A stretch of DNA of 64,000 bases, taken from JANMJD01 sp963828405. GTDB lineage: Bacteria; Actinomycetota; Acidimicrobiia; Acidimicrobiales; Ilumatobacteraceae. The notes under the pieces were generated by a model. The model saw only the letters and a list, made by a program, of their open reading frames with translations. It was not told the DNA's origin and ran no database searches. A program made the position numbers and the translations under genes. The stretch is from positions 1 through 64,000 of the forward strand of contig CAWHEG010000027.1 in NCBI GenBank assembly GCA_963828405.1, given 5' to 3'. Below are positions 54,901 to 64,000 of the stretch, piece after piece (positions within the stretch are counted from its first letter, which is position 1; every line of letters starts with the position of its first letter).

Positions 54901-56358
54901 CGCTCCGCCGGTCACCGGCGCGGTCGTGGGCGACCCCGGCGTGGTGCCGACCGGCGCCTGGCTCGAGGTCGATGTCACCAGTGCCGTGTCGGGGAACGGC
55001 ACGTTCAGCTTCGCCACCGTGCCCCAGTCGACCGACGAGGAGCGCTACACCTCGCTCGAAGGCGTCAACAAGCCCCAACTCGTGATCACCACGGTGTCGT
55101 CGGCGCCTGTGGCGCCGGTGGCGTCGTTCACGAAGTCGGTGTCGTCGGGGACGGCGCCGTTGGCGGTGACGTTCACCGATACGTCGTCGAACTCGCCGAC
55201 GTCGTGGTCGTGGGACTTCGGTGACGGGTCGCCGGTGTCGACGTTGCAGCATCCGTCGCACACGTTCACGGGTGCGGGGACGTTCGATGTGACGTTGACG
55301 GCCGGCAACTCGGCGGGTTCGAACACGTCGGTGTCGCAGGCGGTGACGGTGTCGTCGGCGCCGGTGGCGCCGGTGGCGTCGTTCACGAAGTCGGTGTCGT
55401 CGGGGACGGCGCCGTTGGCGGTGACGTTCACGGATACGTCGTCGAACTCGCCGACGTCGTGGTCGTGGAACTTCGGTGACGGGTCGCCGGTGTCGACGTT
55501 GCAGCATCCGTCGCACACGTTCACGGGTGCGGGGACGTTCGATGTGACGTTGACGGCCGGCAACTCGGCCGGTTCGAACACGTCGGTGTCGCAGGCGGTG
55601 ACGGTGACACGGGTGGTGGCGGGCCGGTGGCGCCGGTGGCGTCGTTCACGAAGTCGGTGTCGTCAGGGACGGCGCCGTTGGCGGTGACGTTCACCGATAC
55701 GTCGTCGAACGTGCCGACGTCGTGGTCGTGGAACTTCGGTGACGGGTCGCCGGTGTCGACGTTGCAGCATCCGTCGCACACGTTCGCCGGTGCGGGGACG
55801 TTCGATGTGACGTTGACGGCCGGCAACTCGGCCGGTTCGAACACGTCGGTGTCGCAGGCGGTGACGGTGACCACGGGTGGTGGCGGGCCGGTGACGACGA
55901 CGTTCACGGCCACCGAGGACGCCTACGTCGACCTGGCCACGCCGGCCACGGCGAAGCCGACCTCGACCACGCTCTACAACGTGCTGACGGCGACCAACAC
56001 CCAACGGTCGTACCTGAAGTTCGACGTCACCGGCCTGAGCGGGACCGTGACCAACGTGAAGCTCCGACTGTGGGTCACCGACGGCACCGACAACGGCGCT
56101 GCGTGGTACAGGATCGCCGACAACTCGTGGGGCCAGGCCACGCTCACCTGGAACAACGCCCCGCCCCCCTTGGCGGGGTCCCTGGTCGGCGACCCGGCGG
56201 CCGTGGCGGTCGGCGCGTGGCTGGAGATCGACATCACGCCGTACGTCACCGCGAACGGCATCTACAGCTTCGCCAACCTGCCGACCTCGGCGAACGGTGA
56301 GAAGTACTCCTCCCGGGAGGGAACCAACCCGCCGCAACTGGTCATCACAACCGGTTGA
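51833..56358 (+). pseudogene. Giant secreted propeller-PKD-DNRLRE protein 1, one frameshift
   Basis: About 1,508 residues if one frameshift is repaired. After the repeated leader and a signal peptide (TAVAMLASLVGVLVGVPAAS then ASA-A) comes a ~270-residue domain resembling SdiA-regulated or phytase-like propellers (MGDDEGLAYVPANDTLWAID, KDLEAVAYDAITDTLYAFSG, with a Cys-Cys pair). Then two PKD domains, a DNRLRE domain, three PKD, a second DNRLRE, three nearly identical PKD (from 55121, period 255 bp) and a final DNRLRE, ending in QLVITTG. The frame breaks at about 55608 where a C is missing relative to sister repeats; translation resumes in the frame that covers 55627-56358. It is probably an extracellular matrix or surface protein. 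Confidence 0.78.
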
Positions 56359-56437
56359 GGCGGTCGTACCGACCCGGCCCGCGCCCACTCCCCCCGGTTG
56401 ACGGCGTAGTGTCTCCAGTCTCACACGGAGGGTGTTC

Positions 56438-57376
56438 ATGAACGTCATGGTGACCGGCGCAGCCGGGTTCGTCGGCAGCTCGCTGAGCGAGGCGCTGATC
56501 GCCGCCGGCCATCAGGTGGTCGGGGTGGACTGCTTCGTCCCGTACTACGACCGGGCGGTGAAGGAATCGAACCTCGCCGGTCTCCGGCTCGACCCGTCGT
56601 TCACGTTCCACGAGATCGACCTGCGCACCGCCGATCTCACCGAGGCCCTCGACGGCGTCGAGGCGGTCGTGCACCTCGCCGCGATGCCGGGCCTGGCCAA
56701 GAGCTGGACCGACGTCGAGCTGTACTCGTCGTGCAACATCGTGGCCACGGCCCGGCTGGTGGACGCCTGCCGCGGCCGGGCGCTGCACCGCTTCGTGCAC
56801 ATCTCGACGTCGTCGGTGTACGGCGCCGAGGCCAACGGCGACGAGACCATGCCGCTGCGCCCGGCGTCTCCGTACGGGATCACCAAACTGGCCGCCGAGC
56901 ACCTCGTGCTGGCCAACACCGATCAGTTCGGCCTGCCCGGGGTGATCCTGCGCTACTTCTCGATCTACGGACCGCGTCAGCGGCCCGACATGGGTTACAA
57001 CCTGTTCTGCGAGGCGCTGCTCGACGAGCGTCCGATCACCATCTTCGGCGACGGCTCGGCGACGCGGTCGAACACCTACATCGACGATTGCGTGCGCGGC
57101 ACGGTGCTCGGCCTGCAGTTCGGCCGGGTCGGCGAGGCCTACAACATCGGCGGCGGCGAGGTGATCGGTCTGCTCGAGGCGATCAACGTCCTCGCCAAGG
57201 TCGCCGGTGTCACGCCGAACCTGATCTTCGGCGACAAGCGACCCGGTGACCAGAAGTCGACCCAGGCCGACTGCTCGAAGGCGGCCGAACACCTCGGCTA
57301 CCAGGCCACGGTCGGTCCGGTCGAAGGCTTGGCCCGGCAGTTCGCCTGGCATCTGGCCCGGCGCACCGCCGCCTGA
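56438..57376 (+). CDS. NAD-dependent nucleotide-sugar epimerase/dehydratase
   Basis: A 312-residue extended SDR protein: NVMVTGAAGFVGSSLSEALI binds NAD, DGVEAVVHLAAMPGL follows, the catalytic triad lies in HISTSSVYGAEANGD and ASPYGITKLAAEHLVLANTD (YxxxK), and FGDGSATRSNTYIDDCVRGT and YNIGGG are near the C-terminus. The best general match is the UDP-glucose/UDP-GlcNAc 4-epimerase or UDP-glucuronate epimerase group. AGGG precedes ATG 56438. It lies between the two PKD genes on the same strand. Confidence 0.9.
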   Translation: MNVMVTGAAGFVGSSLSEALIAAGHQVVGVDCFVPYYDRAVKESNLAGLRLDPSFTFHEIDLRTADLTEALDGVEAVVHLAAMPGLAKSWTDVELYSSCNIVATARLVDACRGRALHRFVHISTSSVYGAEANGDETMPLRPASPYGITKLAAEHLVLANTDQFGLPGVILRYFSIYGPRQRPDMGYNLFCEALLDERPITIFGDGSATRSNTYIDDCVRGTVLGLQFGRVGEAYNIGGGEVIGLLEAINVLAKVAGVTPNLIFGDKRPGDQKSTQADCSKAAEHLGYQATVGPVEGLARQFAWHLARRTAA

Positions 57377-57469
57377 CCCCGTCGCTCCCGTCCCCTCCTC
57401 CTGACGGCACGTCCCGGCCGTCGACGCCGATCGACGACGGGCGGTGAGGCCATCACTCCGGACGGTCAC

Positions 57470-57481
57470 GCGAATGGGCCG
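57470..57481. promoter_or_regulatory. Recurrent polysaccharide-locus motif, copy 6
   Basis: GCGAATGGGCCG, reverse orientation of CGGCCCATTCGC, upstream of the second PKD gene. Confidence 0.45.
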
Positions 57482-57495
57482 ATCAGCCAGTATCT

Positions 57496-57507
57496 GCGAA
57501 TGGGCCG
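57496..57507. promoter_or_regulatory. Recurrent polysaccharide-locus motif, copy 7
   Basis: Exact 12-bp repeat of copy 6, 17 bp upstream of the TATGGT -10-like element. Confidence 0.45.
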
Positions 57508-57592
57508 TGTGTCCTAGACTTGTTATGGTTCTCTGACGGGGAGGATCGTCGAGAATGGTCCCCGGTGCGGTGGGACATGCGGGAGGGTTTTC

Positions 57593-60500
57593 GTGAGCAG
57601 GCACATCAGCTACCTGGTTGTTCGCGGCTGCGGTCGTCGCTGCCGAGGTGGTCACCGGTGTCGTTGCGGCGCCCGCTCCGGCGGCGGCCGCTCCGACGTT
57701 GACCTACGTCCGCAACATCCAGACGCGCCCGTTCATCGGGACGTCGATATCGATGAAGGACAACGAGGGCCTGGCGTATGTTCCGGCCAACAACACGCTG
57801 TGGACGCTCGACGACAGCAGGGACTACGCCTACGCCGTCGACAAGGACACCGGCATCCTCGGCCAGGTGATCACGCCGACGAACTTCCAGACGGCCAACA
57901 AGTTCGCCGGGACCGAATTGGCCGGCTCGAACCGCGCCGGGGATCTCGAGGCTGCGGCGTACGACGAACCCAACGATCTGCTGTACATCTTCAGCGGCAG
58001 CTGCTGCACCTCGTCGGCGAGGCCGACGGTGTTCCGCCTCAGCCGCGCCAGTCGGACGGCGGCGTTCGTCGTCGATTCCTGGCAGCCGCTCAACGCCCCG
58101 TACAACGACCTGTCCGGGGCCGGATCGCGCGGCTCGGAGATCTGGGCGGGCTACCTGAAGGTGGTGTTCCACTACGACTATCTGACCAACTCGGCGACCT
58201 CGGCGCGCACGGTGCCCGGGCTGAGCGGTGTCCTCGGCCTCGGCTTCGCCAACGGCGGCAACGACATGTGGGTCGCCGACAAGGGCGACCGCGTGAAGAA
58301 GTACGACTTCGCCTCCAACACACTGGTCCCCGGTTACGACTTCTCGATGTCCGGCCTCGGCGTGAAGGACGCCCGGGCCGTGGAGGTCGTCGGCAACGAG
58401 GTCTTCGTGTCCGACGGTTACGACTACTACGGCTCGGTGACGTCGGCCTTCGGCATCCGTGTGTACAGCCTGAATGGCGCCACGGTCGCTGCGCCCGTCG
58501 CTTCGTTCACCAAGAGCGCCTCATCGGGAACGGCGCCGCTGACGGTGACCTTCACCGACACCTCCACCAACACGCCGACGTCGTGGAACTGGAACTTCGG
58601 TGACGGTACCACGTCGACGTTGCGCAGCCCGTCGCACCAGTACACGACCACCGGGACGTTCAACGTCACCCTGACGGCCACGAACGCGGGTGGGAGCAAC
58701 ACCTCGACGCCCCAGAGCGTGGTGGTGACGCCGCCGCCGCCTGTGGCGTCGTTCACCAAGAGCGCCTCGTCCGGGGCGGTGCCGCTGACGGTGACGTTCA
58801 CGGACACCTCGACGAACACGCCGACGTCGTGGAGCTGGAACTTCGGTGACGGTTCGACGTCGACGGTGCGCAACCCGTCGCACCAGTACACGACCACCGG
58901 GACGTTCAACGTCACCTTGACGGCCACGAACGCCGGGGGGAGCAACACCGCGACTGCACAGGCTGTCACGGTCGACCCGGCGCCGCTGGCACCGGTGGCG
59001 TCGTTCACCAAGAGCGCCTCGTCCGGGGCGGTGCCGTTGTCGGTGACGTTCACCGACACGTCGACGAACACGCCGACGTCGTGGAGTTGGGACTTCGGCG
59101 ACGGGGGCAGCTCGACGGACCGGAACCCGTCGCACGAGTACACCGGGCCGGGAACGTTCACTGTGGTGCTCACGGCGACCAACGCGCAGGGCAGCAGTTC
59201 GGCGACGCAGACGGTGACGGTCGCCACGGCGCCGGTCGCCTCGTTCACGATGTCGACGGCGTCGGGGCAGGCGCCCCTGACGGTGACGTTCACGGACACC
59301 TCGACGAACACGCCGACGTCGTGGAGCTGGAACTTCGGTGACGGGTCGACGTCGACGGTGCGCAACCCGTCGCACCAGTACACGACCACCGGGACGTTCA
59401 ACGTCACCTTGACGGCCACGAACGCCGGGGGGAGCAACACCGCGACTGCACAAGCTGTCACGGTCAACCCGGCGCCGCTGGCACCGGTGGCGTCGTTCAC
59501 CAAGAGCGCCTCGTCCGGGGCGGTGCCGTTGACGGTGACGTTCACCGACACGTCGGCGAACACGCCGACCTCGTGGAGTTGGGACTTCGGCGACGGGGGC
59601 AGCTCGACGAACCGGAACCCGTCGCACGAGTACACCGGGCCGGGAACGTTCACGTGGTGCTCACGGCGACCAACGCGCAGGGCAGCAGTTCGGCGACGCA
59701 GACGGTGACGGTCGCCACGGCGCCGGTCGCCTCGTTCACGATGTCGACGGCGTCGGGGCAGGCGCCGTTGACGGTGACGTTCACCGACACCTCGACGAAC
59801 ACGCCCACCTCGTGGAGCTGGGACTTCGGCGACGGCGGCACGTCGACGAGCCGGAACCCCTCGCACCAGTACACGACACCGGGGACCTACTCGGTGACGC
59901 TGACCGTCACGAACGGCGGCGGGAGCGACACGTCGGCGTCGCAGTCCGTCGAGGTCACGCCACCGCCGGCCCCGGTGGCGTCGTTCACGAAGTCGACGGC
60001 GTCGGGGGCAGCCCCGCTGACCGTGACGTTCACGGACACCTCGACGAACTCGCCGACGTCGTGGAGCTGGGACTTCGGCGACGGCACGAGCTCGACGGCC
60101 CAGAACCCGTCGCACCAGTACACGGTCGAGGGCACGTTCGACGTCACCCTCACCGCGACGAACGCCGGCGGGAGCGACACGTCGGCCTCGCAGTCCGTCG
60201 AGGTCACGCCGCCGCTGGCCCCGGTGGCGTCGTTCACGAAGTCGACCGCGTCGGGGGCGGCCCCGCTGACCGTGACGTTCACCGACACCTCGACGAACTC
60301 GCCGACCTCGTGGAGCTGGGACTTCGGAGACGGTTCGAGCTCGACGGCGCAGAACCCGTCGCACCAGTACCTGAGCGCAGCGACGTTCACGGTGACCCTG
60401 ACCGCCACCAACTCCGGGGGGAGCACCTCGGTCAGTCAGGACGTCACGGTCAGCCCATCGGCCGCCCAGACGGTCACCGCCCTGGCGTCCGAGGACGCCT

Positions 60501-60934
60501 ACGTGACCCAGGCCTCGCCGACGACCACCCATCCGACGGGGAGTCAGATCTACAACACCGCCTCGACGACCGCCGCGCTGCGCGGCTACGTCAAGTTCGC
60601 GGTGGCGGGTCTGACGGGGACGGTGACGAGCGCCACGCTGCGGGTGTGGGTGACCGACGGCACCGACAACGGCTGCGCCTGGTGGCTCGTGTCCAACGCC
60701 TGGACCGAGTCGGCGGTCACCTGGCAGAACGGGCCTCAGCCGACCACCGGGGTGCTGGTCGCCGACCCTGCGGGGCCCACGGTGGCCGGGACGTGGCTCG
60801 AGTTCGACGTCACCGCCCAGGTCACCGGGAACGGCACGTTCAGCTTCGCCACGCTGCCGACGTCGACCAACTCCGAGAAGTTCTCCACCCGCGAAGGGGT
60901 CAACCCGGCCCAGCTGGTGATCACCACCGGCTGA
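57593..60934 (+). pseudogene. Giant secreted propeller-PKD-DNRLRE protein 2, two frameshifts
   Basis: About 1,110 residues after repair of two single-base shifts. GTG 57593 follows GGGAGGG and gives MSRHISYLV; one extra G near 57620 breaks the signal peptide, which continues FAAAVVAAEVVTGVVAAPAP. The propeller-like domain (MKDNEGLAYVPANNTLWTLD, NRAGDLEAAAYDEPNDLLYI, Cys-Cys pair) matches that of the protein at 51833. Eight PKD domains and one DNRLRE domain follow. PKD 2-3 are duplicated as 4-5 (a ~490-bp unit); the second break, a missing T near 59653, lies in that duplicate. Translation resumes in the frame ending at 60934. Probable surface or matrix protein. Confidence 0.78.
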
Positions 60935-60940
60935 TCGGCG

Positions 60941-60961
60941 GGCCGGGTGCGAGCCCCGGCC
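60941..60961. terminator. Hairpin between convergent genes
   Basis: Arms GGCCGGG (60941-60947) and CCCGGCC (60955-60961), loop of 7 bases, between the stops of the PKD gene and the P-loop protein. Position supports a bidirectional terminator. Confidence 0.5.
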
Positions 60962-60962
60962 G

Positions 60963-61673
60963 CTACAGGATCCGGGCGACGAGTCCGGCCAGCTGCCCGG
61001 CGTCCAGCTCGCCGTCGTTGGTCATCGCCACTCGCCGGACATCGATCGACGAGCGGGCGCGGTCGATCCACGCCGCCTCGATCTCGTCGAGCTCCTGATC
61101 ATGACGAACGAGCTCGGCCAGCCGATCCACCTCGGTCAGGCCTTCGACGCGACTGTGATGGGAATCGCGGGTGCGCAGCCGCGTCGCGTTGGTCTCGATC
61201 GCCGCCGAGACCCGGACGATCACATCCGGCCCGAGCCGCCGGGGACCGGGGGCCGCCGCATCGAGACAGCACCGCCAGTCACCCCGGAAACCGACGGAGC
61301 AGAGCTGCTGGACGACGCCCTGGTCGAAGAGCTGGATGCCGCCGAACCGGCGGGCCGAGCGCATCAGGCCGCGCACCACCAGCCAGTTCTGGACGAGCAT
61401 CACCAGGTCCCTCGGGGACTGGCCCGACCTGCCGACCGCCCGGGCGACGCGGGCGGTGCCGATCGGTGAGCGCAACGCCTCGGTGGCCGCCACCGCGAGC
61501 TTGCGGACGGCCCGTGAACGGGTCGGCAACGTCGCCGCCACCCGACGCAGTCCGTCGTGGGCGTCGTGCCCGTCGGCCTGCAGGGCGGCCAGCAATCGCT
61601 CGTTGATGTAGGACTTGCCGACGCCGGGGGCCCCGCAGAACTCGACGATCAGACTCTCGGGGACGCGCGCCAC
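60963..61673 (-). CDS. P-loop kinase-like protein
   Basis: A 236-residue protein with a clear Walker A, VEFCGAPGVGKSYINERLLA near residue 10, and an acidic motif in GGIQLFDQGVVQQLCSVGFR near residue 115 that could hold the magnesium-binding aspartate. The remaining sequence is not diagnostic; it resembles the thymidylate kinase-like group in a general way and may act on a sugar, nucleotide or lipid. It starts with GTG at 61673. It closes the polysaccharide locus and converges on the second PKD gene. Confidence 0.65.
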   Translation of the reverse strand: MARVPESLIVEFCGAPGVGKSYINERLLAALQADGHDAHDGLRRVAATLPTRSRAVRKLAVAATEALRSPIGTARVARAVGRSGQSPRDLVMLVQNWLVVRGLMRSARRFGGIQLFDQGVVQQLCSVGFRGDWRCCLDAAAPGPRRLGPDVIVRVSAAIETNATRLRTRDSHHSRVEGLTEVDRLAELVRHDQELDEIEAAWIDRARSSIDVRRVAMTNDGELDAGQLAGLVARIL

Positions 61674-61783
61674 GACCGGACATCGTAGATGGCGGGCCGC
61701 CGCAGCCGTCCCCGCCCCCGACCGGGGAGGTGCGGCGCGATGGGCTTCGACCCCGGGCCGGAGTCGTGTGCGAGCATGGGAGG

Positions 61784-63118
61784 ATGACCGACAGCTTCTT
61801 CTCCGCCGTCACCGCACCGATCCGCTACGAGGGACCGGAATCGGACAACCCGCTGGCGTTCCGCTGGTACGACGCCGACCGCGTCGTCGCCGGCCGCCGG
61901 ATGGCCGATCATCTTCGTTTCGCCGTGTGCTACTGGCATTCGTTCACGTGGAGCGGCTACGACATCTTCGGGGCGCCGACACTGGATCGACCCTGGCTCG
62001 ACCCGAACGGCGATCCGATGGAGCACGCCCGCACGAAGATGGAGGCGGCCTTCGAGTTCTTCTCCAAGCTGGGGTCGCCGTTCTACTGCTTCCACGACCG
62101 CGACATCGCCCCCGAGGGCGCCACCTTCGCCGAGTCGTGCCGCAACCTCGACGCGATGGTCGACGAGGCCGCGGCCCACCAGGAGCGCACCGGCGTGCGA
62201 CTCCTCTGGGGGACGGCCAACCTGTTCTCGAACCCCCGCTTCATGGCCGGCGCGGCGACGAACCCCGATCCCGACGTGTTCGCCTACGCCGCGGCCCAGG
62301 TGGCCCACTGCCTGGAGGCGACGCATCGCCTCGGCGGGGCCAACTACGTCCTGTGGGGTGGCCGCGAGGGGTACGAGACGCTGCTCAACACCGATCTGCA
62401 CCGCGAGCTCGACCAGCTCGGACGCTTCTTCCAGATGGTCGTCGAGCACAAGCACGCCATCGGCTTCGAGGGCGCGATCCTCATCGAGCCCAAGCCGTTC
62501 GAGCCGACGAAGCACCAGTACGACTACGACGTCAGCGCCGTGCACGCCTTCCTCCAGCGCTACGGCCTGGAGGACGAGGTGAAGGTCAACATCGAGGTCA
62601 ACCATGCCACGTTGTCGGGCCACGACTTCGCCCACGAGGTGGCGATGGCGGTCAGCGCCGGGATCTTCGGCTCGATCGATGCCAACGCCGGCGACGACCG
62701 TCTCGGCTGGGACGTCGACCGCTTCCCGGTCTCGGTGGAGCAGATGTCGCTGGGGATGTACGAGATCCTCAAGGGCGGCGGTTTCACCACGGGGGGGCTC
62801 AACTTCGACTCCAAGCTGCGGCGCCAGTCGATCGACCGTTCCGACCTGTTCCACGCCCACATCGGCGGGATGGACACCATGGCCCGCTCGCTGCTCGTGG
62901 CCAGCGCGATGCTCGAGGACGGCGCCCTGGAGTCCCTCCGCGCCGCCCGTTACGCCCGTTGGGACGAGGCCGCCGGCAAGGCGGTCCTCGCCGGCGAGCG
63001 GACCCTCGCCGAACTGCACGACGAGCACCTGGCCGGGGCCCCCGAGCCTCGTCCGGTGACCGGCGCCCAGGAGCGACTGGAGAACCTGGTGGCCCGCTAC
63101 ATCGAACGTGCCCGCTGA
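61784..63118 (+). CDS. xylA: Xylose isomerase
   Basis: A 444-residue class II xylose isomerase that interconverts D-xylose and D-xylulose. Active-site blocks are FAVCYWHSFTWSGYDIFGAP, FYCFHDRDIAPEG (catalytic His and Asp), LIEPKPFEPTKHQYDYD (metal Glu and Lys), VNIEVNHATLSGHDFAHEVA and GSIDANAGDDRLGWDVDRFP (metal ligands). Length is standard. GGGAGG is directly adjacent to ATG 61784, closer than ideal, so translation may start at an upstream GTG (61769). No other xylose genes are in view, so the enzyme is at the edge of, or outside, the polysaccharide locus. Confidence 0.95.
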   Translation: MTDSFFSAVTAPIRYEGPESDNPLAFRWYDADRVVAGRRMADHLRFAVCYWHSFTWSGYDIFGAPTLDRPWLDPNGDPMEHARTKMEAAFEFFSKLGSPFYCFHDRDIAPEGATFAESCRNLDAMVDEAAAHQERTGVRLLWGTANLFSNPRFMAGAATNPDPDVFAYAAAQVAHCLEATHRLGGANYVLWGGREGYETLLNTDLHRELDQLGRFFQMVVEHKHAIGFEGAILIEPKPFEPTKHQYDYDVSAVHAFLQRYGLEDEVKVNIEVNHATLSGHDFAHEVAMAVSAGIFGSIDANAGDDRLGWDVDRFPVSVEQMSLGMYEILKGGGFTTGGLNFDSKLRRQSIDRSDLFHAHIGGMDTMARSLLVASAMLEDGALESLRAARYARWDEAAGKAVLAGERTLAELHDEHLAGAPEPRPVTGAQERLENLVARYIERAR

Positions 63119-63153
63119 CCGCTGCGGCGCCGACTCGCCGACGCTGCGCCTGC

Positions 63154-64000
63154 TCACAGGTTCGGTGGGAGCAACCGGTTGACGTTCTCGAAGAAGAAGT
63201 AGAGCACGACGACGAACGGGCCGAAGCCGACCAGGACGCCGACCCAGTTGCGCCGCACCCTGACCGAGAGACGCCAGGCGAGCAGCGCCACGATCGACAG
63301 GATCGACCCCCACACGGCGACCTGTGGCCAGGCGTCGGGGTCGGAGAACCAACCGGCCGACAGGGCGTCGACCGACTCGTCGAAGCCCGCACTTGCCGCA
63401 TCGTCGTCACCGCCGTCGACGGGGGCGGTCGTCACCGGGGCCTCCCCGCTCTCGACGATGGTGTCGACCGGCGCGCCGCCGTTTGGAGTCGTCGCCGGCG
63501 CGCCGTCTGGAGTCGTCGACGGCGGGGCGCCTTCTGCGGGCAATGAGTCGAGCGGAGCCTCGACGGCAGCCACCGCGGCCGGCGCGCTCGGGTCGACGTA
63601 GTTCGACGTCGGCGCCCCGAGCGGGCTCGACGCCGTCTCGTCGAGATCGGCGGTGACGACGATGCGCTGCTTGGCCGAGTACTTGGGCGTGCACGAGGTG
63701 AGGGTGAGCATCTTCTTGTCGGGCTGGTTGGCGACGACCTGTCCGTCGGACGGTTTGACGACCTGCTGGCCGGTCATCCGGTACACGTATCGGCCCTGGA
63801 GCGTCGTCACGATGATCTCGTCGCCGGGTTTCACCTTGTCGATGTTGATGAACGGTTGGCCGTTGGTGGTGCGGTGCCCGGCGAGCGCCGCGTTGCCGGG
63901 CTGACCGGGCATCGGCGAGGCCGGGAAGTGACCGACCCCCTTCTGCAGGTCTTCGGTGCGCACGCCGGCGACGATCACCTCCCGCACCCCGATCGACGGG
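63154..64000 (-). CDS. Class E sortase, partial
   Basis: The gene enters from beyond the window; the N-terminus is missing and the visible part has 282 codons. Sortase core motifs are present: HFPASPMPGQPGNAALAGHR (catalytic His in AGHRTT), PGDEIIVTTLQGRYVYRMTG, the catalytic Cys in MLTLTSCTPKY and the arginine in KQRIVVTADL. A ~90-residue Pro/Ala/Thr-rich linker and two C-terminal membrane helices (VAVWGSILSIVALLAWRLSV and VGVLVGFGPFVVVLYFFFEN) follow, an arrangement typical of actinobacterial class E sortases. It would attach surface proteins or pilins to the cell wall. Confidence 0.88.
   Translation of the reverse strand, partial: PSIGVREVIVAGVRTEDLQKGVGHFPASPMPGQPGNAALAGHRTTNGQPFINIDKVKPGDEIIVTTLQGRYVYRMTGQQVVKPSDGQVVANQPDKKMLTLTSCTPKYSAKQRIVVTADLDETASSPLGAPTSNYVDPSAPAAVAAVEAPLDSLPAEGAPPSTTPDGAPATTPNGGAPVDTIVESGEAPVTTAPVDGGDDDAASAGFDESVDALSAGWFSDPDAWPQVAVWGSILSIVALLAWRLSVRVRRNWVGVLVGFGPFVVVLYFFFENVNRLLPPNL

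Larger units (their letters stand above)
57377..57592. promoter_or_regulatory. Promoter region of the second PKD gene with paired motif copies
   Basis: Two copies of GCGAATGGGCCG, the reverse of the locus motif, are at 57470-57481 and 57496-57507, 26 bp apart. A -10-like TATGGT is at 57524-57529, so the second copy falls at the -35 position. The remainder of the 216 bp shows nothing else. GGGAGGG precedes the GTG at 57593. Confidence 0.5.

Noticed and set aside
52598..55516. Very long open frame (972 codons) on the minus strand opposite the first PKD gene
   Set aside because: Arg/His-rich low-complexity product, typical of the antisense of GC-rich repetitive coding DNA; no domain similarity, while the plus strand has clear PKD and DNRLRE domains.
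58492..60430. Regular repeats considered as a CRISPR array
   Set aside because: The period of about 240-255 bp and conserved reading frame show PKD protein repeats, not short repeats with unique spacers.
58427..60532. Long minus-strand frame opposite the second PKD gene
   Set aside because: Mirrors the PKD repeats in antisense; no signal peptide or known domain.

Overview
The window is high-GC DNA, by eye around 70% apart from the first ~3 kb. It has frequent GTG starts, many 4-bp ATGA or GTGA gene overlaps, a class E sortase, ABC-exporter adaptors with peptidoglycan-binding domains and Wzz-kinase fusions. Together these suggest an actinobacterium, possibly Acidimicrobiia; that placement is inference. 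No rRNA, tRNA, CRISPR array or complete insertion sequence was seen.

Layout. (1) 1-3000: a visibly lower-GC, probably acquired segment with two convergent genes, a Sll1717-type P-loop ATPase and a DUF4062/TIR-like protein, a plausible defence pair. (2) 3464-8830: a small operon (RibD-like reductase, glycosyltransferase, cupin), then a scrambled zone with three toxin-antitoxin modules (truncated toxin + RHH, MazF + RHH, YefM-YoeB) and pieces of broken glycosyltransferase genes. One module sits inside a glycosyltransferase 5' end, flanked by a 9-bp direct repeat. (3) 8881-14717: lipoprotein, adaptor, ABC ATPase, MacB/FtsX permease, second adaptor, which form one coupled export operon. (4) 14752-21688: assorted metabolic and regulatory genes (aldo/keto reductase, two SnoaL-like proteins around an HD/LuxR regulator, AAA/DUF4143 ATPase, reductase, methyltransferase, VapC remnant). 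(5) 21747-61673: a very large exopolysaccharide locus with asparagine synthase-like protein, glycosyltransferases, two sugar-phosphate transferases, two DegT aminotransferases, a 4,6-dehydratase, an acetyltransferase, a UDP-sugar dehydrogenase, a deacetylase, three Wzz/BY-kinase fusions, two O-antigen ligase-like proteins plus a Wzy-like protein, a Wzx-like flippase, a low-molecular-weight tyrosine phosphatase, a lipoprotein phosphoesterase and two giant secreted propeller-PKD-DNRLRE proteins. (6) 61784-64000: xylose isomerase and a sortase cut by the window edge.

How it works together (inference). The dehydratase, aminotransferases and NeuD/PglD-type acetyltransferase would make an amino-dideoxy sugar nucleotide. 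The sugar-phosphate transferases would load the lipid carrier, glycosyltransferases extend the unit, the flippase and polymerase/ligases export and polymerise it, the three BY-kinases with the LMW phosphatase control chain length, and the PKD/DNRLRE proteins could be matrix proteins on the cell surface.

The strongest unexplained signal is a short motif, approximately CCGG(C/A)CCATT(T/C)C. It recurs in the promoter regions of at least five transcription units of the polysaccharide locus and in no other intergenic region inspected, so it looks like the operator of a dedicated regulator. Seven genes carry apparent single-base frameshifts; these may be assembly errors and should be checked before the genes are called broken.
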